Positions 45,729 to 55,457 of a stretch of 64,000 nucleotides of DNA are shown here, in pieces. Origin of the DNA: Chryseobacterium soli (GTDB lineage: Bacteria; Bacteroidota; Bacteroidia; Flavobacteriales; Weeksellaceae); the NCBI RefSeq assembly GCF_000737705.1, contig NZ_JPRH01000012.1:115374-179373 (forward strand), in the 5' to 3' direction. The notes beneath the pieces were generated by a model, which worked only from the letters and a program-made list of their open reading frames with translations, was not told the DNA's origin and made no database searches. A program made the position numbers and the translations under genes. Every line of letters starts with the position of its first letter. Position 1 is the first letter of the stretch.

Positions 45729-46310
45729 ATGATGCAGGATTTTATATTTTATTTACACCTGGGCTGGGAACATATCATCTCTCTGGATGCACTGGACCAT
45801 CAATTATTTATTTTAGCACTTATTGCAGTATACTCTTATAGTGACTGGAAAAAAATTCTGATTCTGGTAACGGCATTTACTATCGGGCATTCCATTACAT
45901 TGGCTTTAAGCACGCTTAATATTTTCAGAGTTTCTTCCAACTGGGTTGAATTTCTAATTCCGCTGACCATCGTTTTGACTTCTCTGGATAATATCCTGAT
46001 GAAAAACCATAAGCAAACCCTGATGCGGGCGAATTATTATCTGGCATTGATCTTCGGACTCATTCACGGTATGGGTTTCGCGAATACGGCAAGGGTGATG
46101 ATCGCAAAAAGTCAGAGTATTTTCTTTCCACTGCTCGGCTTCAATGTTGGGTTAGAACTCGGACAAATTGTTATTGTCATTGCTATTTTACTTCTGCTGT
46201 TCATTTTGCTCAACCTATTTAAGGTGAATAAAAAAGACTGGATTCTGTTTGTTTCATCGGCAGCATTTGCTTTATCTCTCAAAATGGCGTTAGAAAGAAT
46301 TCCTTTTTAA
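45729..46310 (+). CDS. HupE/UreJ family membrane protein
   Basis: A 193-residue inner-membrane protein with about six helices. HLGWEHIISLDALDHQLFIL near the N-terminus, FTIGHSITLAL and FGLIHGMGFAN are the His-rich motifs of the HupE/UreJ_2 family, whose members are thought to carry nickel or another metal. No hydrogenase or urease genes are in the window, so a metal role is uncertain. The start may be Met1 or Met2. Divergent from DUF6702 and 67 bases upstream of the M1 peptidase gene. Confidence 0.88.
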   Translation: MMQDFIFYLHLGWEHIISLDALDHQLFILALIAVYSYSDWKKILILVTAFTIGHSITLALSTLNIFRVSSNWVEFLIPLTIVLTSLDNILMKNHKQTLMRANYYLALIFGLIHGMGFANTARVMIAKSQSIFFPLLGFNVGLELGQIVIVIAILLLLFILLNLFKVNKKDWILFVSSAAFALSLKMALERIPF

Positions 46311-46346
46311 GGATTAAATATTTTTAATTTTTCATCTACTTATTAT

Positions 46347-46354
46347 TATATTTG
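46347..46354 (+). promoter_or_regulatory. -7 element before the M1 peptidase gene
   Basis: TATATTTG, 24 bases before the ATG. No spaced TTG partner was found. Confidence 0.35.
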
Positions 46355-46377
46355 ATGATTCTTAAATTATTTCCGTC

Positions 46378-48759
46378 ATGAAACTAAAAGTAACGCTGCT
46401 TTCTGTATTCACTACTATTGGCATTACCGCTCAGAATATTCAAAACAATCCGGGAAGCAATCACGGAAATAAATTTGAGCAGCTGGGCACCATACTCCCC
46501 ACTCCCAATATCTACCGAACTGCATCTGGATCCCCAGGGCACGGATACTGGCAGAATAAAGCTGATTATGACATCAAAGCTTATCTGGATGAGGATAAAA
46601 GAAACTTAAAGGGGTCCGAAACAATTACCTATTATAATAATTCTCCGGATGATCTGGATTATCTTTGGCTTCAGCTTGATGAAAACGAGCAGTCAACGGT
46701 TAAGAAAGCAGATTATGCCTCTTCTTCTACCCTTCCTTCATCAACCAGTGACCAGCAGCTGAAAACAACTGATCTTCCGGTAAAAGATAATGGATATGGT
46801 GTTAGTCTTGAAAAAGTAACGGATGCATCAGGAGCTCCTTTATCCTACACGGTCAACAAGACCATGATGCGTATTGATCTGCCAAAAGCATTGAAAAAAG
46901 GCGAAAAAATAGTTTTTACCATAGACTGGAATTACAATATTCCTAACCGTATAAAAATGGGAGGCCGGGGCGGTTATGAAAATTTTGCTGAAGACGGAAA
47001 CGATTTGTATACCATCACACAATGGTACCCAAGAATGTGTGTCTACAGTGATTTCCATGGCTGGCAGAACCACCAGTTTACGGGACGAGGTGAATTTGCT
47101 TTGGTTTTTGGAAATTTTAAAGTTTCTATGAATGTACCTGCGGATCATATTGTAGGAGGAACCGGAGAATGCCGCAACTACGATCAGGTCTTAACAGCTG
47201 ACCAGCTGGCAAGATACAGAAAGGCTGAAACGGCGAATGAGCCTGTAGAAATTGTCACATTAGACGAAGCTAAAAAAGCAGAAAAAAATCACTCAAAACA
47301 AAGAAAAACCTGGATATTTGAAGCTCATGACGTAAGGGATTTTGCATGGACAGCTTCAAGAAAATTCGTTTGGGACGGCATGCGTGTTGTGATCCCTGAA
47401 AATAATAATAAAGTAATGGCGATGAGCTTCTATCCTAAAGAAGCTTACGGTCTGTACAGAAAATTCTCTACAAAAGCTGTTGCCCACACTATTAAAACCT
47501 ATTCAGAATTTACCATTCCTTATCCCTACCCTGTTGCACAATCTGTAGAAGCGGCCAACGGAATGGAATACCCGATGATCTGTTTCAACTTCGGAAGAAC
47601 GGAAAAAGACGGAACGTATTCTGAAGGAACCAAAAACGGAATGATCGGAGTGGTAATCCACGAGGTTGGGCACAACTTCTTCCCGATGATCATCAATTCC
47701 GACGAAAGACAGTGGACCTGGATGGATGAAGGCCTAAACACTTTCACAGAATATCTTACCGAAGAAAAATGGGACAATAAATTCCCTTCAAAAAGAGGTC
47801 CGGCATGGACGATTGTTGATTACATGAAACTTCCTAAGAATCAGCTGGAGCCCATCATGAGCAATTCGGAAAATATTGTACAGTTCGGACCGAATGCGTA
47901 TTCTAAACCGGCAACGGGTCTGAATATCCTTCGGGAAACCATCATGGGAAGAGAATTGTTTGATAAAGCCTTTAAAACCTACGCCAAAAGGTGGGCATTT
48001 AAACATCCTGAGCCTGCAGATTTCTTCAGAACAATGGAAGATGCCAGCGGTGAAGATCTGGACTGGTTCTGGAGAGGATGGTTTTACGGAACAGATCCTG
48101 TAGATATTGCCATCGATAAGGTAACTATTGCCACTCCTGATATGGACTTGCCTCCAAAAGAAACCAAAGAATTGCAGTATACGGTTGAAAAACCTTTACA
48201 GAATAGCTTTGAAGATATTTCAAAAATTAAAAACAGAGAAGATAAAAACATTTCTTTCTATGTAGATAAGGATAAAGAGGCCCAGGATTTCTATTACCGT
48301 TACGACAGAGGTCAGGAAAAAGTGGACGCCAACAAACAGTATACTTTCAAAGCAGAAGGAAATTCTGCACTGGACGGTAAGGAAAAAGAAAAGTTTAAAA
48401 ATATAACGGCTTATCAAATTGACTTTACGAATAAAGGAGGCTTGGTAATGCCTATCATTCTTGAATTCACTTTTGAAGACGGTTCAAAATTATATGACAA
48501 ATCATCTGCACAAATCTGGAGACTGAATGAACAACAGGTATCAAAGACTTATTATTTTGATAAAAAACTGAAATCGATCCAGCTGGATCCGATGAGAGAA
48601 ACAGCAGATATAGATACTTCCAATAACTTCTGGAGCTTTGATGGCAGCAATGCCCAAGTTTCAAAATTCCAACTGTTCAAACAAAAACAGGGAGCTGGAG
48701 CCACTCGTGGAGCTTCCAACGGAAGAGTGAATCCAATGCAGGCTGCAGGAGGAAAATAA
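46378..48759 (+). CDS. M1 family metallopeptidase (aminopeptidase)
   Basis: A 793-residue secreted zinc peptidase. A signal peptide ends near residue 18 (ITAQ). The N-terminal beta domain leads to a catalytic domain with the exopeptidase motif ANGMEYPM (GxMEN equivalent) and a complete HEVGH-x18-E site: His428, Glu429, His432 and Glu451. The C-terminal part beyond 560 is charged and ends in a low-complexity Gly/Ala/Arg/Asn tail. It should trim N-terminal residues from peptides in the periplasm or at the surface. No T9SS sorting domain is evident. It ends at a hairpin shared with the convergent response regulator gene. Confidence 0.95.
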   Translation: MKLKVTLLSVFTTIGITAQNIQNNPGSNHGNKFEQLGTILPTPNIYRTASGSPGHGYWQNKADYDIKAYLDEDKRNLKGSETITYYNNSPDDLDYLWLQLDENEQSTVKKADYASSSTLPSSTSDQQLKTTDLPVKDNGYGVSLEKVTDASGAPLSYTVNKTMMRIDLPKALKKGEKIVFTIDWNYNIPNRIKMGGRGGYENFAEDGNDLYTITQWYPRMCVYSDFHGWQNHQFTGRGEFALVFGNFKVSMNVPADHIVGGTGECRNYDQVLTADQLARYRKAETANEPVEIVTLDEAKKAEKNHSKQRKTWIFEAHDVRDFAWTASRKFVWDGMRVVIPENNNKVMAMSFYPKEAYGLYRKFSTKAVAHTIKTYSEFTIPYPYPVAQSVEAANGMEYPMICFNFGRTEKDGTYSEGTKNGMIGVVIHEVGHNFFPMIINSDERQWTWMDEGLNTFTEYLTEEKWDNKFPSKRGPAWTIVDYMKLPKNQLEPIMSNSENIVQFGPNAYSKPATGLNILRETIMGRELFDKAFKTYAKRWAFKHPEPADFFRTMEDASGEDLDWFWRGWFYGTDPVDIAIDKVTIATPDMDLPPKETKELQYTVEKPLQNSFEDISKIKNREDKNISFYVDKDKEAQDFYYRYDRGQEKVDANKQYTFKAEGNSALDGKEKEKFKNITAYQIDFTNKGGLVMPIILEFTFEDGSKLYDKSSAQIWRLNEQQVSKTYYFDKKLKSIQLDPMRETADIDTSNNFWSFDGSNAQVSKFQLFKQKQGAGATRGASNGRVNPMQAAGGK

Positions 48760-48817
48760 TCAAAAATTAAAAGTGAATTTTTATTCAAAATTTACACAAC
48801 TTATAAATCCATCAACT

Positions 48818-48845
48818 AAAAACTGCTTATAGGGCAGTTTTTTTG
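48818..48845. terminator. Bidirectional terminator between M1 peptidase and response regulator genes
   Basis: AAAAACTGC and GCAGTTTTTTT form the stem with A and T tracts on both sides. Confidence 0.85.
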
Positions 48846-48850
48846 GTAAT

Positions 48851-49549
48851 TTACTGCATATAACTTTTTAAAAAGCTCTTATAGGTTCTGCCAAGCGGGA
48901 GCTTCTCCCCGTCTTTAAGATATACATTTGCAGCATCATAGGAACTGATATGAGCAGCCAGTACAATATAAGATTTGTGAATCCTGATAAACCCAAGGTC
49001 TTGAAATTTCTCTTCAAAATTCGACATCCGTTCAAGGATCATATATTTCTTCAGGGGCGTAACCAGGATGATATATTCTCCAAACCCCTGAATCCATCGG
49101 ATATCTTCCAGAAAAACTTTATTCATGATATAGTTAGACTTAAACATGATAAAATCTTCCTGCTTTTTATTCTCGGAAGAATTTTTAAACTGCAAAAAAT
49201 CTTTTGCTTTGTTCACCGCCCTTCTAAAAGTTTCAAAATCTACAGGCTTCACCAGATAATGTACCACATCCAGCTCAAAAGCTTTAACAGCATATTGTGT
49301 TTCCAGGGTAAGAAATATACAGAGCGGTTTGTAGGGCAGCTGCTGCAAAAGCTCAATGCCACTCATATAGGGCATATTGATATCCAGGATAACAAGATCT
49401 ACCCTGGTTTCTTTAAGATATTCCAGCGCTTCTTCCGGATTCTGAAACGTATTCAGCAGACTGATATCTTCAATTTGATCGCAGTATTGCCTGATAAGCT
49501 GTAAGGCAGGATATTCATCGTCTACCCCTACTATGGTCAGATTAGCCAT
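48851..49549 (-). CDS. LytTR-family response regulator
   Basis: A 232-residue cytoplasmic regulator. The receiver domain (1-120) has acidic Asp10/Asp11, phospho-acceptor Asp56 (LVILDINMP), Thr81 and Lys101 (LVKPVD). The LytTR DNA-binding domain (about 133-232) includes FIRIHKSYIV and LPLGRTYKS. Its ATG overlaps the stop of the histidine kinase gene by one base, so they form a translationally coupled pair. Given the divergent genes, it likely activates the DUF2490-CitMHS-dicarboxylate symporter genes; that is inference from position. Confidence 0.95.
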   Translation of the reverse strand: MANLTIVGVDDEYPALQLIRQYCDQIEDISLLNTFQNPEEALEYLKETRVDLVILDINMPYMSGIELLQQLPYKPLCIFLTLETQYAVKAFELDVVHYLVKPVDFETFRRAVNKAKDFLQFKNSSENKKQEDFIMFKSNYIMNKVFLEDIRWIQGFGEYIILVTPLKKYMILERMSNFEEKFQDLGFIRIHKSYIVLAAHISSYDAANVYLKDGEKLPLGRTYKSFLKSYMQ

Positions 49550-50655
49550 TATAATTTAATTTTTAACATCGTCTGATAATCGTTATTTGCTGCTGCACCG
49601 GAAACAAAAGTATATATTCCTGCATAGTATTTTTCTAAGATACTTATTACCGCTTCATTTCCCAATCCATGATTATTAACATCATTCACAAGAGTTTTCT
49701 TTTTCGCAACCGAATTGACGATCTCAAAAAAAAACTCATGATTTTGTATTGTATACTTTACTCGTATAAAACTTTCTTTTTCTATCCCTATCGCAGAATG
49801 TTTCAGAGCATTCTCGAACAAGGTCAGAAAAATCGAAGGCGGGATCTCTATCAGTTCCAAAGTTTCCTCATCCTGAACATCAAAAGTAATATCCAGCAGA
49901 TTATTAAATTTCAACTGATATAATCCTATAAGCGCCCTGATAGACGAAAATTCCTGAGCAATACTTATTCTCTCCCTATTGGTATCATAAATAACATATT
50001 GAAGCAATTTGCTGAGCTGCAATATGGATTCTGATGTGTTTTCTGAAGGTTGAAAGCTTTTTGCATAGATATTATTAAGGGTATTCAGCAGGAAATGGGG
50101 ATTAAGTTTAGATTTCAGCAGATCAAGGTACAGCTGATCTTTTTCTTCACCCAAATCTTTAAAATCCTGTTCTATAAGGAATTTATCTTTTGTAATGCCC
50201 AGAAATGAGGCTGTAAGAATAACGATTCCCTGCGCCGTATAGACATTATATAAAAACTTGGTATTGGAAAGGGTTTCATTGAAATTCATTTTAAAAACGG
50301 CAGGTTCAAGCAAAATTCTGAAAAGACTGGATACCAAAAAACATATTAAGGCATACAGGATAAATTCCGGGTACTTATTCGATAAATAAAACTGAGGAAC
50401 AAGATAATAATACACTAAATAATAAATTCCAATATTAAAAATAATTACAGATAATACACTCCAAATCAGTTCCGGGACATCAAGAAAGTAATTTTCGGTG
50501 AAAAAAGTTATGATAATAAACCCTAGAAAGAAAAAAACATGCTGAAACCTCAACAAAAAGCCCCAATGGTATTTCATGAGTTTTTTTAGAATCTTACCAT
50601 TAAATAAAATCCTAAAAACCAGCAGTATAAGTACAATATTTACAATTAAAAACAT
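49549..50655 (-). CDS. LytS/YehU-type sensor histidine kinase
   Basis: A 368-residue inner-membrane kinase with five or six N-terminal helices (residues 1-155) and no separate periplasmic domain, so the signal is probably sensed within the membrane. The His_kinase domain has His187 in KLNPHFLLNTLNN, an N-box in LFENALKHS and a G-box in NHGLGNEAV. Family members phosphorylate LytTR regulators such as the one encoded directly downstream. The gene is divergent from a DUF2490/citrate-type transporter operon, 150 bases between starts. Confidence 0.94.
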   Translation of the reverse strand: MFLIVNIVLILLVFRILFNGKILKKLMKYHWGFLLRFQHVFFFLGFIIITFFTENYFLDVPELIWSVLSVIIFNIGIYYLVYYYLVPQFYLSNKYPEFILYALICFLVSSLFRILLEPAVFKMNFNETLSNTKFLYNVYTAQGIVILTASFLGITKDKFLIEQDFKDLGEEKDQLYLDLLKSKLNPHFLLNTLNNIYAKSFQPSENTSESILQLSKLLQYVIYDTNRERISIAQEFSSIRALIGLYQLKFNNLLDITFDVQDEETLELIEIPPSIFLTLFENALKHSAIGIEKESFIRVKYTIQNHEFFFEIVNSVAKKKTLVNDVNNHGLGNEAVISILEKYYAGIYTFVSGAAANNDYQTMLKIKL

Positions 50656-50770
50656 CTAAAAAGGCAGATTTTCAATCTTCCAAATATAACATCTTTTTCT
50701 GCCCATACTGCAGTTTACTGATAAAAACTGTCATTGATTGAAAAATTAATTAACGATTTACTCTTCTGGA

Positions 50771-50778
50771 TATATTTG
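50771..50778 (+). promoter_or_regulatory. -7 element before the DUF2490-CitMHS operon
   Basis: TATATTTG, 27 bases before the DUF2490 ATG. The nearest TTG is about 30 bases upstream, too far for consensus, as expected of a promoter needing an activator. Confidence 0.45.
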
Positions 50779-50805
50779 AGAAATCGGATGTTAATCAAAT
50801 ATTAC

Positions 50806-51498
50806 ATGAAAATTAAATTAAAACTAATTGTCATTTTACTAGCAGGTTTCAGTACACTGGCCAATGCTCAAAGCCGTGACAAATACAATATGTGGTTTCA
50901 ATACCTGTTGTCGGCTAAACTGACAGATAAGAGCACATTAACCGCACTTTCACAATACCGGTCATTTGACCTGGCGTATGACACCAGACTTTTCTTAGTC
51001 TCTGCCTATGTAGATTATGAAGTTGCGAATGACGTAAAACCCGCAGCAGGATTTATGTTTCTTGTACTGGATTCTTACAAGTCTGATAACACCAAAAAAG
51101 AGAGGTATGAAAAAAGACCTTTCCAGCAGGTCAGTTTAGGAGGTAATATTGGAAGAACGTCTATTTCCCACCGTTTCCGTGTGGAAGAACGTTTCATCAG
51201 TAATCCAAATGACTTCATCGTAAGGCTGCGTTATCTTATTTCTCTGAGAATTCCCTTCAACAGAGCCGGAGAAAAAGAAAAACTGTATGGCATACTGAAA
51301 AATGAAATCAGGATGAATGTGGTAAAAGATGAACCGTTCGACAGCAACCGTTTAACCGCAGGGATAGGGATAAAAACCGGAAAAAATTCTGCGATAGAAC
51401 TCGCATTTATCAATCAGTTGGAAACCGGATCTACCAGTAATTACGGTTATATCGGATATAGAAATAACTTCGACTGGCGCAAAAAAGAAAAAAAATAG
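50806..51498 (+). CDS. DUF2490 family outer-membrane-type protein
   Basis: A 230-residue secreted protein: signal peptide MKIKLKLIVILLAGFSTLAN-AQ, then DUF2490 with NMWFQYLLSAKL, SISHRFRVEERF and alternating beta strands ending in NNFDWRKKEKK. The family is predicted to form small outer-membrane barrels. I start at ATG 50806 because it gives a proper signal peptide; an upstream in-frame ATG at 50734 would place the -7 box within the gene. The stop lies 22 bases before the CitMHS gene, so the two are likely one transcript. A possible role is outer-membrane passage for the transporter's substrate, which is inference. Confidence 0.85.
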   Translation: MKIKLKLIVILLAGFSTLANAQSRDKYNMWFQYLLSAKLTDKSTLTALSQYRSFDLAYDTRLFLVSAYVDYEVANDVKPAAGFMFLVLDSYKSDNTKKERYEKRPFQQVSLGGNIGRTSISHRFRVEERFISNPNDFIVRLRYLISLRIPFNRAGEKEKLYGILKNEIRMNVVKDEPFDSNRLTAGIGIKTGKNSAIELAFINQLETGSTSNYGYIGYRNNFDWRKKEKK

Positions 51499-51520
51499 AT
51501 TCCTAAAAATACACCCACTT

Positions 51521-52807
51521 ATGCTTACATTCCTAGGATTTCTGATGATTATCATTTTTATGGTTCTCATTATGAACAAAAAAATGACCCCGCTTACAGC
51601 CTTGGTTATTGTGCCCGTAATTATTGCTCTGATTGCAGGCTTTGGTCCCGAGCTTGGAGATATGATGAAAAACGGAGTCAAAGAAATAGCCCTCACCGGT
51701 GTGATGCTGATTTTTGCTATCCTCTATTTCAGTTTAATGATCGACACAGGCTTATTTGAACCTTTAGTCAAGACCATTTTAAAAGCAGTTGGAGATAACC
51801 CTGTTAAAACAACTATCGGAACAGCGATTCTTACGACATTGGTATCTTTGGATGGTGACGGTTCTTCCACCTATATCATTGTAGTGGCGGCTATGCTTCC
51901 ACTTTATAAAAGACAGGGATTAAACCCTTTAGTTCTTACCTGTATTATCATGCTGGCAGGCGGTATCATGAATATTCTTCCCTGGGGCGGGCCTACCGCA
52001 AGAGTTATGAGTTCACTGAAATTGGGACATACAGAAATTTTCGTTCCGATGATTCCAATTATGGTTTTAGGAATTTTATGGGTAGTTTTTGTTGCCTATA
52101 TTTTGGGAGTGAAAGAAAAAAAACGTATTGCAAAACACGGAAAATATACCCATTACAGCAACAGTGATATTGCCGGTGAAGCAGATCCAAAGCTCCTGCG
52201 TCCGAAACTGATCTGGATCAACCTGGGACTTACCCTTATTCTTTTAACGGTAATGATCCTTGATCTTGTCCCATTGGGTATTGCTTTTATGATTGCTTTC
52301 TGCATTGCTTCTGTCATTAATTATCCAAAACTGAAAGACCAGCAAAAAATCATGTCCAAACATGCTGGCAATGCATTATCGGTAGCAGGAATGATTTTCG
52401 GGGCCGGAATTTTTACGGGAATCCTAAATGGGTCCGGCATTATGCAGGCCATGGGAAACAGCATGATCGATATCGTGCCTAAAAGCTGGGGTGGCTCTTT
52501 AAATATCATTACTGCCGTATTCAGTGTCCCTCTTACTTTCTTCCTTACCAATGATGCCTATTATTTTGGAATCTTGCCTATTATTGCGGCTACCGGACAA
52601 CAGTTGGGTATTCCTCCGGATGTTTTGGGAAGGGCCAGTCTTGTGGGCCAGGCTTCTCATCTTTTGAGTCCGCTGGTTCCTTCTACTTATTTATTGGTAT
52701 CACTGGCAGGAGTAGAGTTTTCAGACCACTTAAAATATACTCTAAAATGGGCGATCGGTTCTTCTATTGTAATGCTGCTGGGAGCTCTTCTTCTTGGAAT
52801 CATATAA
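51521..52807 (+). CDS. CitMHS-family citrate-metal:proton symporter
   Basis: A 428-residue inner-membrane transporter with 11-12 helices, matching the CitMHS family (TC 2.A.11) of Bacillus CitM/CitH. Family-like segments are LTALVIVPVIIALIAGFG, the inter-helix motif SLDGDGSSTYII, MNILPWGGPTARV, and GQASHLLSPLVPSTYLL near the C-terminus. It should import citrate, or another metal-chelated carboxylate, with protons. In Bacillus, citM is controlled by a two-component system, and here a LytS/LytTR pair is divergently encoded. Second gene of the operon with DUF2490. Confidence 0.92.
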   Translation: MLTFLGFLMIIIFMVLIMNKKMTPLTALVIVPVIIALIAGFGPELGDMMKNGVKEIALTGVMLIFAILYFSLMIDTGLFEPLVKTILKAVGDNPVKTTIGTAILTTLVSLDGDGSSTYIIVVAAMLPLYKRQGLNPLVLTCIIMLAGGIMNILPWGGPTARVMSSLKLGHTEIFVPMIPIMVLGILWVVFVAYILGVKEKKRIAKHGKYTHYSNSDIAGEADPKLLRPKLIWINLGLTLILLTVMILDLVPLGIAFMIAFCIASVINYPKLKDQQKIMSKHAGNALSVAGMIFGAGIFTGILNGSGIMQAMGNSMIDIVPKSWGGSLNIITAVFSVPLTFFLTNDAYYFGILPIIAATGQQLGIPPDVLGRASLVGQASHLLSPLVPSTYLLVSLAGVEFSDHLKYTLKWAIGSSIVMLLGALLLGII

Positions 52808-52903
52808 TTTGAATTCGTTTATAATGATTATATTTCGGAGGTCTTAATGACCATATCAACCAGAATATAACTATCTTTTTGTGCAGAGAAAAAAAGTTTT
52901 CCA

Positions 52904-54115
52904 ATGAGCCTTTTCCAAACCAGAAAAACATTCACCAGCCAATACTTAAAGAACCTTACTTTATATGTATTTGTCGCCATTATCGGCGGGGTGCTTACAG
53001 GACAATATGCTCCTGAGCTCAGCATTAAACTGGGGGTAGTAAGCCAGTATTTTTTCAGAGTGCTGGAAATGCTTATATTGCCTGTCATTTTTATGGCTAT
53101 TACCTATGGAATCTGTCATTTATCTGATATAAAAAATGCCAGCAGGGTTGTTTGGCAGACTGTTCTTTATTTTCTGATCATCAGCTCTGTTGGGATTGCT
53201 TTGGGATTTATTTTCGGTTTTGCAGTACAGCCGGGAGCTAATACAGGAATTGATATTACAAAACTCAATACAGCACTTCCTGAAAATTTCGAGATCGATG
53301 ACCGTTCGATCGGTTCGGTTTTATATCTCAACAGGCATGGTATTTTTCTTATGCTCTCTATTATTATTGGAGTTTCCATGAACAGGTCTACAAAAAGAGA
53401 GCATTTTTTAAAGATTCTGGATTATGCACTCAGTGCTTTTTATACCATCATTAAATATGTATACATTATCCTTCCGTTGATTATTTTCTGTAACATCGCC
53501 TATGGAATTTCAATATATGGGATTAATACTCTTCTACCGTTAAGCAAAGTGGTTGCTACCGTATACCTTGCCGATATCGTTTTTATTTTTGGTGTGTTAG
53601 GATTCGTTTCTTACCTATTTAAGTTTAACCTCTTGAAATTCCTTCTTAATATCAAAGAAGAAATCATTATGGTTATTACAACCTCTTCTTCTAAAACAGC
53701 ATTTCCCATGATTTTTGAAAAAATGGAATCTGAGGGATATAACCGGAAAATCTTGGGATTTATTATTCCGTTAGGATACAATTTCAATCTGGCCGGTGCC
53801 TGCATTTATCTTTCTGTAGCCTGTTGCTTTTTGATCCAGTTCTATAGTATTTCTTTAAGTGTTAATGATTACATCTGGCTTTTCATTATTATTTCTATTA
53901 CGTCAAAAACAGCTTCCGGCGTTCCCGGTTCAGGATTTCTGGCACTGATTTTTACGTTAAACAGATTTGGGAAAATCCCGTTGACAGATATCGCCCTGCT
54001 GTACAGCGTAGACCGCTTTATGAATGAAGCAAGATCGGTAACCAATTTTATTGGTATTGCGGTTTCCGGAGCTATCATTTCAAAGCTGAATCAAAATCAG
54101 ATTCATTCTGCATGA
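52904..54115 (+). CDS. Dicarboxylate/amino acid:cation symporter (DAACS)
   Basis: A 403-residue inner-membrane transporter of the DctA/GltP family (TC 2.A.23) with eight helices and two re-entrant loops. The key motifs are present: TTSSSKTAFP (the serine-rich HP1), GYNFNLAGACIY (NMDGT-equivalent), SKTASGVPGSGF (HP2) and DRFMNEARSVTNFIG in helix 8 with Asp and Asn substrate ligands. The NMDGT motif reads NFNLA, so sodium and substrate details may differ. It follows the CitMHS gene by 96 bases, giving a carboxylate-uptake neighbourhood under the adjacent two-component system. Confidence 0.92.
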   Translation: MSLFQTRKTFTSQYLKNLTLYVFVAIIGGVLTGQYAPELSIKLGVVSQYFFRVLEMLILPVIFMAITYGICHLSDIKNASRVVWQTVLYFLIISSVGIALGFIFGFAVQPGANTGIDITKLNTALPENFEIDDRSIGSVLYLNRHGIFLMLSIIIGVSMNRSTKREHFLKILDYALSAFYTIIKYVYIILPLIIFCNIAYGISIYGINTLLPLSKVVATVYLADIVFIFGVLGFVSYLFKFNLLKFLLNIKEEIIMVITTSSSKTAFPMIFEKMESEGYNRKILGFIIPLGYNFNLAGACIYLSVACCFLIQFYSISLSVNDYIWLFIIISITSKTASGVPGSGFLALIFTLNRFGKIPLTDIALLYSVDRFMNEARSVTNFIGIAVSGAIISKLNQNQIHSA

Positions 54116-54191
54116 TTTCATTTAAGCAATAAAAACAAATCCTCTACCTGTAACTTTTTGAAAATGAGAAACACTTATTGGTTAAAAAATC

Positions 54192-54911
54192 ATGAAAACA
54201 TTTCTTATCCTTCTGCTCATAAGCAGCACTAGTGTATTTTCGCAGAAGCTGATGAATCCAAATAACAGTACTATTGATGCTAAGCTAATCAAAGAAGAAA
54301 CGTCAGATGCAGTCTGGTATGCTGAAAATGCCGGTCAAAAAATAAAAATCGGAACGATCACTACTGAGCTTAAAAAATTAAACAAAACCGATCTGCTTAT
54401 CAGAACTAGTGTAAGGTTGGAAAAGGCTCCTGATGCTAAGTGGACAGACTCCACCATCGTGAAAACAGTTAATTTCGAACCCGTTTATCATTCTTCTTTT
54501 AATATGATGCGGGATATGGTTCTGAAGTCCGGTAAGACTAAAGTAACCGGCTATTTTCTTGACAAAAAATCCCAGAAAAAAGACAATATCGAAATGGAAG
54601 CCGCAGATTATTTTGACAGCAGCAGCTATCCTGTGATGTTGCGCTTCATTCCCCTGAAAGAAAATTACAAGGCAGAAATCTCTATTTTCGATTATAATCC
54701 AAATGCTAAGAAAGGTCTTATAAAAGCATATGTATTAGATGTAAAAAAAGTGGATTATATTGGAAAAAAAGCCTGGGCTGTAAAAACAACCGATGATATT
54801 GCAGATAAAACTTCGATCGTTACTTATTATATTGATCCTGAAACCAGAAAAGTTCTAAAACAGGATATGGATCTCAACGGACGAAAAATGACATTGGAAA
54901 TGACTAAATAA
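54192..54911 (+). CDS. Secreted protein of unknown function, DUF3108-like
   Basis: A 239-residue protein with signal peptide MKTFLILLLISSTSVFSQ and a beta-rich body. TSIVTYYIDPETRKVLKQDM near the C-terminus is the pattern seen in DUF3108 and LolA-like lipid-binding folds, where a curved sheet holds a hydrophobic ligand. The family call is tentative. It lies 76 bases after the dicarboxylate symporter on the same strand and ends before a terminator at 55000-55035, so it may be the last gene of that transcript. No catalytic motif is visible. Confidence 0.7.
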   Translation: MKTFLILLLISSTSVFSQKLMNPNNSTIDAKLIKEETSDAVWYAENAGQKIKIGTITTELKKLNKTDLLIRTSVRLEKAPDAKWTDSTIVKTVNFEPVYHSSFNMMRDMVLKSGKTKVTGYFLDKKSQKKDNIEMEAADYFDSSSYPVMLRFIPLKENYKAEISIFDYNPNAKKGLIKAYVLDVKKVDYIGKKAWAVKTTDDIADKTSIVTYYIDPETRKVLKQDMDLNGRKMTLEMTK

Positions 54912-54999
54912 TTAGAGCAGGAGCAACGAGACCTGGTTGGCTGCAGGCTCATGATCGCGGGAAATGTATTTTACCATAATTCAATGAAAAAGTAGAGTT

Positions 55000-55035
55000 A
55001 AACATAAAGCCGGAAATTTCCGGCTTTATGTTTTT
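55000..55035 (+). terminator. Terminator upstream of groESL
   Basis: AAACATAAAGCCGGAAA and TTTCCGGCTTTATGTTTTT form a long perfect stem with a T tail. Confidence 0.92.
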
Positions 55036-55173
55036 ATTTTTCTGCCAAAATTTCACATCCCAAAATAAAACTCTGCCATTTTCAACCCTAATGTTCCACA
55101 ATACACCCTCCACTTCATTTGGCATACATTTAGAGAATTATAACCCAGAAATAATTAAAAAAACAGATATATT

Positions 55174-55452
55174 ATGTCAGTAAACTTTAAACCACTAGCA
55201 GACAGAGTTTTGATCGAGCCTATCGCGGCAGAAACTAAAACAGCTTCAGGTATTATTATTCCGGACACCGCAAAAGAAAAACCACAAGAAGGTACTGTAG
55301 TAGCAGTAGGTCCAGGTAAAAAAGACGAGCCTACCACTGTTAAAGCAGGTGACAAAGTTCTTTATGGAAAATATTCAGGTTCTGAATTGAAATTGGAAGG
55401 GAAAGATTACTTAATTGTAAAAGAAGCTGATTTATTAGGAATCATCGGATAA
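55174..55452 (+). CDS. groES: Co-chaperonin GroES
   Basis: A 92-residue cytoplasmic heptameric lid for GroEL. It begins VNFKPLADRVLIEPI, with the mobile loop ETKTASGIIIPDTAKEKPQE and the C-terminal YLIVKEADLLGI. Length is standard. The gene is 118 bases upstream of groEL and forms the usual groESL operon. No CIRCE (TTAGCACTC-N9-GAGTGCTAA) element is seen upstream, so HrcA control is not supported. The spacer to groEL holds an unusual inverted repeat. Confidence 0.97.
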   Translation: MSVNFKPLADRVLIEPIAAETKTASGIIIPDTAKEKPQEGTVVAVGPGKKDEPTTVKAGDKVLYGKYSGSELKLEGKDYLIVKEADLLGIIG

Positions 55453-55457
55453 AAATC

